Assembly: GCF_014490035.1 (NCBI RefSeq)
Contig: NZ_CP061008.1
Coordinates: 2,418,001 to 2,482,000, forward strand
Source: Achromobacter xylosoxidans
GTDB lineage: Bacteria; Pseudomonadota; Gammaproteobacteria; Burkholderiales; Burkholderiaceae_B
Reading direction: 5' to 3'
Length of the DNA: 64,000 bases
A program made the position numbers and the translations under genes. Below the pieces are notes generated by a model that worked only from the letters and a program-made list of their open reading frames with translations, ran no database searches and was not told the DNA's origin. Shown piece by piece: positions 57,908 through 64,000 of this stretch; the stretch's first letter is position 1, and every line of letters begins with the position of its first letter.

Positions 57908-58711
57908 TCAGGTACCCACGCGCAGCGGACCGGTCAGCTTGCGCAGCGCGGCGACCACGCTTTGCGCGGTGATGCGGCCGGTCTTGGGATTGGCCGAGGG
58001 GATGTTCTGGATTTCCATCGAGAACGAGGCCGAGTCGGACACGACCTCGACGCGGTGCAGATTGCGCTCGAGCGAGGGATCGGCCCAGATTTCCAGCGTG
58101 GTCTTGTCCGGGCCGATGCCGGCCAGCGACACGCTGACCGCCACGTTCAGATTGGCCGGAAAGCCCACCGCCGCTTCCCGCGGCGAGCCGCGGAAGATCA
58201 GGCGCGGTTCGGTGATGTCCGCGATATCGATGTTGTTGTCGGTCAGGTAGGGCGCGCCCAGCAGGCCGCGCACCGGCTTGCGGGTGATCATGGTGACGGA
58301 ATGGATGACGCCCTCGGCAGCCGCCGTGATGGCATCCAGGCCCAGGATGGCGCCCGAAGGCACCAGGATCTGGCCATGGTGTTGGCGGGCGAGTTCGATC
58401 AGGTCGTCATGGCGCAGCAGCGCGCCCGAGCTCAGCACCACCATCTTCTTGCCGGCGCGCAGCACGGGCTCGGCGATGTCGCGGAACACTGCGGCGGGGG
58501 CGCATTCCACGACCACGTCGCAGTGTTCGTGCAGCGCATCGATGGTGGTGTAGGCGGGCGTGGCCTGGGTCCAGGCGAAGGCCGGCGGGGCCTTGGGATC
58601 GCGCACCGCGATGGCCGCGAGCGTCAGGCCGGGCAGGCCGGCGTCCAGGGATTGCGCCACGGCCTGGCCGATGGCGCCGAAGCCGGCGATGCCGACACGG
58701 TAGCTGTTCAT
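57908..58711 (-). CDS. nadX: L-aspartate dehydrogenase NadX
   Basis: A 267-residue NAD(P)-dependent aspartate dehydrogenase. Rossmann motif VGIAGFGAIGQAVAQSL is at residues 6-22; then VVVECAPAAVFRDIAEPVL, LSSGALLRHDDL, and VPSGAILGLDAI with the catalytic-region Ser/Gly, and NLNVAVSVSLAGIGPDKT. It makes iminoaspartate for NadA (or polyhydroxyalkanoate-linked redox balancing in some Betaproteobacteria). It is a second potential iminoaspartate source beside nadB at 27740. It stands alone, 18 bases from the exporter's stop. Confidence 0.92.
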   Translation of the reverse strand: MNSYRVGIAGFGAIGQAVAQSLDAGLPGLTLAAIAVRDPKAPPAFAWTQATPAYTTIDALHEHCDVVVECAPAAVFRDIAEPVLRAGKKMVVLSSGALLRHDDLIELARQHHGQILVPSGAILGLDAITAAAEGVIHSVTMITRKPVRGLLGAPYLTDNNIDIADITEPRLIFRGSPREAAVGFPANLNVAVSVSLAGIGPDKTTLEIWADPSLERNLHRVEVVSDSASFSMEIQNIPSANPKTGRITAQSVVAALRKLTGPLRVGT

Positions 58712-58887
58712 AAGGGTCCAGAGTAGGGCCGCGGCGCGCCGCGGGCGGTTCGGAAAGGGGCTGCACGCCGCCGCGATGACGCGGCGCCGGACTGCCGGCC
58801 ACTGTAGCCACCGTGCCGGCAGGCGTCAATGCGGAATGGCGACCATGCCCGGCTACACTTTGCGCCTGAGCCTACAGGAGTCGAGGC

Positions 58888-59385
58888 ATGCATATCCTTC
58901 CCGAAACACCAAACGACCGCGAGGCGATCTTCGCGCTGACGCAGGCTGCGTTCAAGGACAATCCCCACAGCCAGCAGACCGAAGGCTACATCACGAACGC
59001 GCTGCGCGAGGCCGGCGCGCTGACGCTGTCGCTGGTGGCGCGGGTGGACGGGCGCGTCGCGGGCCACATCGCGTTTTCTCCGGTGGTGATCAGCGACGGC
59101 TCGGCGGACTGGTACGGTCTGGGGCCGGTCGCGGTGCTGCCGGAACTGCAAGGCCGGGGCATAGGCGCGGCCTTGATCCAGGACGGCCTGGCGCGCCTTG
59201 AGGCGCTGGGCGCGGCGGGCTGCGTGGTGATGGGCGATCCGGCGTACTACACGCGATTCGGTTTTGCGCAGACGCCCGCGCTGACCTATCCCGGGGTGCC
59301 GCCCGAGTACTTCATGGCGCAGGCCTACACGCGCCCGGCGCAAGGAGACGTGGCCTATCACAAGGCGTTCGAAGCGACCGCGTAG
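58888..59385 (+). CDS. GNAT family N-acetyltransferase (YhbS-like)
   Basis: A 165-residue acyltransferase: LPETPNDREAIFALTQAAF start, GHIAFSPVVISDGSADWYGLGPVAVLPELQGRGIG in pieces (acetyl-CoA motif A = VLPELQGRGIGAAL), ARLEALGAAGCVVMGDPAYYTRFGF (motif B), the YhbS-like pattern. Start ATG 58888 with CAGGAG upstream. Its last 28 bases overlap the end of the convergent BMP-family gene. Confidence 0.9.
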   Translation: MHILPETPNDREAIFALTQAAFKDNPHSQQTEGYITNALREAGALTLSLVARVDGRVAGHIAFSPVVISDGSADWYGLGPVAVLPELQGRGIGAALIQDGLARLEALGAAGCVVMGDPAYYTRFGFAQTPALTYPGVPPEYFMAQAYTRPAQGDVAYHKAFEATA

Positions 59386-60314
59386 CGGGCAGGGGGCGGC
59401 GCGGGCAGCGTGAATTCCGGCCCGCTGTAGTCAGAGGCGATGTCCAGCGCTCCCGCTGCGAGCCGCCCCGCCCATTCATCCAGGACGCGGCGTTCTTCCG
59501 CGCCGACCTTCGCGCCCAGCACCAGCCGCAGCGACGCGGCTTCCTCCAGGCCGTAACGGGTCACGCGACCCACCGCCAGCGCGCCCGCGGCATGGTCCGC
59601 GGCGGCGCGCTGCACGCACAGTCCCGAATCGGCCAGCGCCGATGCCAGATAGACCTGCGGGTCGCGCGCCACCCAGTCCAGCACATTGCCGATCTGCCAG
59701 ACGCCCGTTTCGCGGCACACGCGCGTCACGCCGTCGCGGCCGCCGTCCATCATGGCGAACAGCACGCGCGCGTCGCGGGCGGACAGCGCGCGGGCCCAGG
59801 CCGCGCCCAGCGCCGGATCGTGCTGGTTGCCGCAGAAGGCGGTCAGCGGATCCCGGCCCGTGACGCGCCGCACGCCATCGGCATAGGCGGCGCGGCCTTT
59901 CAGGCCGGGCCGCACTTTTTCGCCGGACAGATGGGCGGCCCGCCCGTTGGCCGCGCGCAGGCCCGCCAACACGCCGGCCAGAAAGGCCGAGTGCTCCTGC
60001 TGGATCTCGTATGACGCGACGTTGGCCGCGGTGTGGTGCCCCTGGGTGATGGCGAATTGCGTGCGCGGGTAGCGCGGCGCCACCTCGGCCACGGGGGCAT
60101 CGCCCTGGCCGCCATGCACGATGACCAGCTCCGGGCCGGCGTCGCACAGTTGCGCGATGCGCCCGGCGCGCGCGGCGGAGTCGTGGTCGGAGATCCATTC
60201 CAGCTGCAAGGGCTGGCCCGCTTGCGCGGCGCGCTCCGCGCCACGGAGGGCCGCTTCGTTGAAGCCGCCGCGGCCCGGATGGCCGAACAGCACAAGCATG
60301 CGGCGGGCGCTCAT
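59358..60314 (-). CDS. BMP-family (PnrA-like) binding protein without signal peptide
   Basis: A 318-residue protein of the BMP/PnrA/Med family of purine-nucleoside-type binding proteins: LFGHPGRGGFNEAALRGAERA, VIVHGGQGDAPVAEVA, RTQFAITQGHHTAANVASYE, and QQEHSAFLAGVLAGLR are all in family order (shortened). It opens MSARRMLVLFGHP with the first beta strand at residue 6 and no signal or lipobox, unlike exported members. Its start overlaps the stop of the upstream Bug gene in an ATGA. It may be an intracellular ligand sensor or mis-targeted; unusual. Confidence 0.85.
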   Translation of the reverse strand: MSARRMLVLFGHPGRGGFNEAALRGAERAAQAGQPLQLEWISDHDSAARAGRIAQLCDAGPELVIVHGGQGDAPVAEVAPRYPRTQFAITQGHHTAANVASYEIQQEHSAFLAGVLAGLRAANGRAAHLSGEKVRPGLKGRAAYADGVRRVTGRDPLTAFCGNQHDPALGAAWARALSARDARVLFAMMDGGRDGVTRVCRETGVWQIGNVLDWVARDPQVYLASALADSGLCVQRAAADHAAGALAVGRVTRYGLEEAASLRLVLGAKVGAEERRVLDEWAGRLAAGALDIASDYSGPEFTLPAPPPARYAVASNAL

Positions 60315-61288
60315 AGGCTGGCTCCCGTGGAACGCACCACCGGTCCCCAGGCTTCGGCCTGGCGACGGACGAAATCGGTGAACTCGGCGGGGGATTTTTG
60401 CGACAGGACGAAGCCCTGTCCTTCCAGCCTGGCGCGGATGTCGGCGCTGGCCAGCGTCTGCGCGATGGCGTCGTTCAAGCGCTGCGAGACCGCCGTGGGC
60501 AGGCCGGCGGGTCCGGACAGTCCGACGAAGTTCTCGGCGATCAGGCCCGGATAGCCCAGCTCGCCCACAGCGGGGATGTCGGGCGCCTGCGGCACCGGCT
60601 TGCCGGTGGTGACCGCCAGCAGGCGTAGTTGGCCGGACCGCAGGAACGGCAGGTTCTGCGGCAGCGCATCCACCGCGAAGCGGATCTGACCGCCCAGCAG
60701 ATCGTTGCGCATCGCGCCCGAACCCTTGTACGGAATGTGCTGCAGGCGCGCGCCGGTTTGCCGCGAATACAGCTCACCCACGATCTGGCCCACCGATGCC
60801 AGTCCGCCACTGCCGTACTGCACCGGCTGGTCCTGCGCGCGGATCCAGGCGGTCAGCTCCGCGAAGCTGGACACAGGCACGGAAGGGTGGACCACGAACA
60901 CGGCGGGCACCGCGCCCAGGTAGGCGATGTGGTCGAAGCTGGCGAGCGCGTCGTATCCGCCTTGCGGCATCAGGGCAGGCGAAATGGACAGCGGCGCCGA
61001 GTTCGACATCAGCAGCGTGTAGCCGTCGTTGGGCGCTTGCGCGACCAGGCTCGCGCCTATGGTCGAGCCCGCGCCGGGCCTGTTTTCGATGACGATGGGC
61101 TGGCCCAGCCGTTCGGCCAGCGCGGGCGCGATGAGGCGCGCGGCGATGTCGCTGGCGCCGCCGGGCGGGAAGGTGACGACGAGCCGGATCGGACGCTCGG
61201 GCCAGGCGGCTGCGCGCGCGATGCGCGGCCGCGCCAATGGCAGCGCCAGTGCGCCGGCAAGCATGAAGGTTCGACGGGAGATCGGCAT
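60311..61288 (-). CDS. Bug/TctC-family periplasmic binding protein, Tat-type signal
   Basis: A 325-residue Bug protein. The N-terminus PISRRTFMLAGALALPLA carries a twin-arginine SRRTFM motif and hydrophobic core, so it may be exported by Tat. Family motifs: IRLVVTFPPGGASDIAARL, VIENRPGAGSTIGASL, IPYKGSGAMRNDLLGGQI, APDIPAVGELGYPGLI. The start at 61288 is taken because it begins the signal; upstream codons to 61408 are not supported. It overlaps the BMP gene by four bases and follows an M20 hydrolase 147 bases away. Confidence 0.9.
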   Translation of the reverse strand: MPISRRTFMLAGALALPLARPRIARAAAWPERPIRLVVTFPPGGASDIAARLIAPALAERLGQPIVIENRPGAGSTIGASLVAQAPNDGYTLLMSNSAPLSISPALMPQGGYDALASFDHIAYLGAVPAVFVVHPSVPVSSFAELTAWIRAQDQPVQYGSGGLASVGQIVGELYSRQTGARLQHIPYKGSGAMRNDLLGGQIRFAVDALPQNLPFLRSGQLRLLAVTTGKPVPQAPDIPAVGELGYPGLIAENFVGLSGPAGLPTAVSQRLNDAIAQTLASADIRARLEGQGFVLSQKSPAEFTDFVRRQAEAWGPVVRSTGASL

Positions 61289-61381
61289 GGCGTGGCTTCT
61301 ACATGGCTGCCGCGGGGCGGCAAAGGGGCGTACTGTAGAAAGCCAGGCCGGGCCTGACAAAGAATTTGTAGCCGTTTGCTT

Positions 61382-61412
61382 ATGCCCGCCGCATCGCGCG
61401 GCGGGCATTTTT
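61382..61412 (+). terminator. Strong hairpin with T-tract on plus strand
   Basis: 11-bp perfect arms ATGCCCGCCGC (61382-61392) and GCGGCGGGCAT (61398-61408), loop ATCGC, then TTTT to 61412. Outer GTTTG and CAAAC can extend it. The U-tract faces the plus strand although both flanking genes (Bug, M20) are on the minus strand. It may still act in both directions at the end of the M20 gene. Confidence 0.6.
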
Positions 61413-61435
61413 CAAACGCGCGCGCGGCGCGCGGA

Positions 61436-62824
61436 TCAGCTGCCTTTCTGCGCCTGCGCCATGTAGTCCACGGTCAGGTTCGACAACGCACGCACGCCGT
61501 TGATGAGGCCGGACTCATCGACGTAGAAGCGCGGCGAATGGTTCGGCGCAGCCTTCTCGACGTCGGTACCCTTGGGCGTCACGCCCAAATAGAAGAACAT
61601 GCCCGGCACCTTCTCCTGATAGAACGAGAAGTCCTCCGACGCGGTCGACTTGGGCTGCAGCCCGTAGTTGCCTTCGCCCGCCACGCGCCGCAGCGTCGGG
61701 CCCATCTGCTCGGTCAGCGCGGGATTGTTGACGGTGGCGTTGTACAGCTCCACCACGCGCACGTCCGCCTTGGCGCCCGCGCTCTGCGCGATCATGTCGG
61801 CGGTACGCGCGATGCGTTGATGTATGTCCTTCTTCATGCCTTCGTCATAGGTGCGGATGGTGCCGGTCATGGCCACGTTGTCCGGCACGATGTTCATGCG
61901 GTTGCCGCCGTGGATGGCGCCCACGGTGATGACGGCCGGCTCCAGCATGCTGTTGATCTGGCGGCTGGGGATGGTCTGCAGGCCCAGGATGATCTGCGAA
62001 CTGACCACGATGGGATCGATGCCGGACCAGGGCCGCGCGCCGTGCGTCTGCTTGCCGGTGACGTCGATCCAGAACTGGTCGGCGGCGGCCATGGCGGGGC
62101 CGCTGCGCCAGCTGAGCTTGCCGGCGGGATAGGCGCTGGACACGTGCAGGCCGAAGATGGCGTCCACCTTGGGATTTTCCAGCACGCCTTCCTGCACCAT
62201 CATCTTGGCGCCCCAGATCTTCTTGCCGTCGGGCTCGAAGTCGGCGGGGCTTTCCTCCGCGGGCTGGAAGATGAATTTCACGCTGCCGGGAAGCTCGTCT
62301 TTCATGCCGGCCAGCACTTCGGCCGTGGCCATCAGGATGGCGGTGTGGGTGTCGTGGCCGCAGGCATGCATCACGTCCACTTCCTTGCCCAGGTAGGTGC
62401 CCTTTGCCTTGGACGCAAAGGGCAGGTCTACCTGTTCCTTGACGGGCAGCGCGTCCATGTCGGCGCGCAGCGCCACCACCGGACCGGGCTTGCCGCCCTT
62501 GAGCACGGCGACCACGCCGGTGCCGGCGACGCCGGTTTTCACTTCCATGCCCAGCGCGCGCAGATGGTCGGCGACCAGCTTGGCGGTGCGGTTTTCCTGG
62601 TTGCCCAGTTCGGGGTGTTCGTGGATATCGCGGCGCCAGGCGATGAGCTTGTCTTCGATGGCCTTGGCGCGTTGATCGATCTGCGCGGCCAATGCCGGAT
62701 TGGGCGCGGGGACCAGCGGGCCTTGCGTGCCGGGCGCGCTTTGCGCGGCGGCCGGACCCGCCATCAGCAGGTGGGCGGCGAGCGCCAGCGGGGCCAGGCG
62801 GAACAGGGGTTTGCGGTAAGGCAT
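61436..62824 (-). CDS. M20-family amidohydrolase, periplasmic
   Basis: A 462-residue M20/IAL-type hydrolase (hippurate hydrolase/carboxypeptidase Ss1-like). Signal peptide residues 1-27 (ending GPAAAQ), then RRDIHEHPELGNQE, VALRADMDALPVKEQ, metal site VMHACGHDTHTAILM, FIFQPAEESP, GLHVSSAYPAG, THGARPWSGIDPI, and C-terminal ASEDFSFYQEKVPG. The metal ligands Cys-Gly-His-Asp-x-His and the Glu of PAEES are intact. A periplasmic location plus a downstream Bug protein suggest that an N-acyl or amide substrate is cut outside and the product captured. Confidence 0.92.
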   Translation of the reverse strand: MPYRKPLFRLAPLALAAHLLMAGPAAAQSAPGTQGPLVPAPNPALAAQIDQRAKAIEDKLIAWRRDIHEHPELGNQENRTAKLVADHLRALGMEVKTGVAGTGVVAVLKGGKPGPVVALRADMDALPVKEQVDLPFASKAKGTYLGKEVDVMHACGHDTHTAILMATAEVLAGMKDELPGSVKFIFQPAEESPADFEPDGKKIWGAKMMVQEGVLENPKVDAIFGLHVSSAYPAGKLSWRSGPAMAAADQFWIDVTGKQTHGARPWSGIDPIVVSSQIILGLQTIPSRQINSMLEPAVITVGAIHGGNRMNIVPDNVAMTGTIRTYDEGMKKDIHQRIARTADMIAQSAGAKADVRVVELYNATVNNPALTEQMGPTLRRVAGEGNYGLQPKSTASEDFSFYQEKVPGMFFYLGVTPKGTDVEKAAPNHSPRFYVDESGLINGVRALSNLTVDYMAQAQKGS

Positions 62825-62968
62825 GCTTTGCTCTCCTCGTGGTTGTTAACCTGTTATTGGACGAGGATCTTACCGAAGCGCAAGACGGCGCGAGCGTTTG
62901 TTACCAACGCTTAAAAACAGGCTGTTTTGATTCCGGCCGATGGAATTCCGCGCGCCGGAATCCGGAGG

Positions 62969-64000
62969 TCATGCGGCGTGCAGGACGTTCTTTGCGCCGC
63001 GTGCCAGGAACAGCAGCAACAGTGCCGCCAGCAGCGATGCGACGCCTGCGAAAAGCATGGCGGCATGGAAGCCGCCGGCCAGCGCCGCGGCGGCCAGCTC
63101 GGCCGCATTGGCGGGCTGCGCGGGCAGTTCATGCAGGGTGATGGCGGCGCGCGCCAGGGCTTGCGCATCGGGCGCGCCCAGCCGCGACAGCGAGCCCGTC
63201 AGCGCCTCGATGGCGCGTCCGCTCATCAGCGCGCCCAAGAGCGCGATGCCTATCGTCATGCCGGTCTGGCGCAGCGCGTTCATGGTGGCCGAGGCCATGC
63301 CGGAACGCTCGCGCGGCACCGTGGCCATCACGGCCATGCTGGTCGAAGGCACGGCCAGGCCGGTGCCCAGGCCCAGCAGCACCAGCAGCGAACCTGACAC
63401 GAGATAAGGCGTGTGCGCTTCGAAGCGCGTCATGCCCAGCATGGCCAGGCCGATGAAGGCGAAGCCCGCGATCATCAGGCGCGGCAGGCCGAAGCGCAGG
63501 TTGAGCCGGCCGAAGACCAGCGACACCAGCCCGGCCGCCGCGAACTGCGGCGCCAGTTGCCAGCCGGTGGCCAGCGGCGACAGTCCCTGCACGTGTTGCA
63601 GGTAGAGCGAAAAGAAGAACAGGCTGCTGTAGGCGGAAAAGCCCAGCACGAAGGACGCGAAGTTGGTGATGGCGAAGCCCGCGTCGCGGAACAGCCCCAG
63701 CGGCAGGATGGGCCGCGCGGCGCGGTGCTCGACCCACAGAAAGGCGAGCAGCCCGGCGGCGGCGATGGCGAGCGCGACCGTGGCTTCTGGCGCAGCCCAG
63801 CCATGTTCGCCGGCGGCGATCAGACCATAGGTCAGCGCGCCCAGCCACAGCACGCTGAGCGCCTGGCCGGCGGGGTCGAAGGCCGCGTGTTCGGGATGGG
63901 CGCTTTCCGTGATGCTCCAGGCGCCCAGCGCGATGGCCAGCGCGCCCACCGGCAGGTTGATGAGGAAGATGCTCTGCCAGTTGAAGTGAGCGACCAGCAC
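62969..64000 (-). CDS. MFS drug-resistance transporter, DHA2/EmrB type (partial)
   Basis: The C-terminal 343 residues of a DHA2 (14-helix) MFS transporter; the N-terminus lies beyond the right edge. The first visible residues (LVAHFNWQSIFLINLPVGALA) are the conserved motif around helix 6 of the family (WRWIFLINVPVG type). Later segments include GFSAYSSLFFFSLYLQHVQG, GWQLAPQFAAAGL, and VPRERSGMASATMNALRQTG. GTG at the extreme edge is not a real start. Proton-driven export of a drug or metabolite is expected; substrate unknown. Confidence 0.9.
   Translation of the reverse strand: MLVAHFNWQSIFLINLPVGALAIALGAWSITESAHPEHAAFDPAGQALSVLWLGALTYGLIAAGEHGWAAPEATVALAIAAAGLLAFLWVEHRAARPILPLGLFRDAGFAITNFASFVLGFSAYSSLFFFSLYLQHVQGLSPLATGWQLAPQFAAAGLVSLVFGRLNLRFGLPRLMIAGFAFIGLAMLGMTRFEAHTPYLVSGSLLVLLGLGTGLAVPSTSMAVMATVPRERSGMASATMNALRQTGMTIGIALLGALMSGRAIEALTGSLSRLGAPDAQALARAAITLHELPAQPANAAELAAAALAGGFHAAMLFAGVASLLAALLLLFLARGAKNVLHAA

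Noticed and set aside
1..64000. CRISPR arrays, tRNA/rRNA genes, insertion sequences, prophage
   Set aside because: No direct-repeat/spacer arrays, cloverleaf-like segments with CCA-type ends, transposase or integrase motifs, or phage structural genes were found on reading either strand.

Overview
The window is a stretch of very GC-rich, densely coded chromosome with no rRNA, tRNA, CRISPR array, transposase or phage gene that I could find. It most resembles Alcaligenaceae (Bordetella or Achromobacter type Betaproteobacteria). The main reasons are three separate Bug/TctC periplasmic binding proteins, many LysR/AraC/IclR regulators beside small catabolic clusters, DUF2242 and PHB-depolymerase-like proteins, and a tandem glycine riboswitch of betaproteobacterial style. 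The species assignment is inference.

Layout. 1-10 kb: a DUF4168 protein cut by the left edge, a TauE/SafE permease divergent from an AraC regulator, a FAD monooxygenase, a TrhA/hemolysin III membrane protein, a PHB-depolymerase-family esterase, a group of small stress or accessory proteins (DUF1993, VOC, DUF1428) next to a GlxA-type regulator, a GNAT protein, a membrane protein and a thioesterase. 10-18 kb: three regulator-linked catabolic units, namely IclR with TauD-type dioxygenase and Bug protein, LysR with RidA-like protein, and LysR with Bug protein and N-acyl-D-amino-acid deacylase. 18-26 kb: DUF1801, methyltransferase and SRPBCC proteins, a polyphosphate kinase 2 with an RRM-like small protein, and divergently a tripartite efflux system (NodT-type OMP, HlyD, DUF2955 permease). 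26-29 kb: nadA-nadB behind a sigma70-like promoter with two matching palindromes. 29-33 kb: AraC, alpha/beta hydrolase, amidohydrolase, then a lower-GC gap with an antitoxin-like small ORF. 33-41 kb: a DadA-like amino-acid dehydrogenase under a tandem glycine riboswitch, a class C beta-lactamase, and an opine-dehydrogenase-like/3-hydroxyacyl-CoA-dehydrogenase pair with AraC regulator and MFS transporter. 41-48 kb: DUF2242 lipoprotein, CopD/HemJ-like protein, metQ-metN-metI with a Cys/Met gamma-lyase-family enzyme, and a second PPK2 with a long basic tail. 48-55 kb: YciH, a DOPA-dioxygenase-like protein, and a MalT/AlkS-type LuxR regulator divergent from an orphan binding protein, a zinc alcohol dehydrogenase and an aldehyde dehydrogenase. 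55-64 kb: an S4/Hsp15 protein, an SbmA/YddA-like ABC exporter, aspartate dehydrogenase (nadX), GNAT, a coupled Bug + BMP pair behind an M20 amidohydrolase, and a DHA2 MFS transporter cut by the right edge.

The themes are uptake and oxidation of amino- and carboxylic-acid-like nutrients, NAD biosynthesis (nadA, nadB, nadX), methionine/sulfur uptake and cleavage, and polyphosphate metabolism. Most likely to repay follow-up are the nadA operator pair, the glycine-riboswitch-controlled dehydrogenase, the LuxR/SBP/ADH/ALDH unit, the opine-DH-like cluster, and the exported Bug protein translationally coupled to a BMP-family protein with no signal peptide. No complete defence system, toxin operon or secondary-metabolite cluster was seen.
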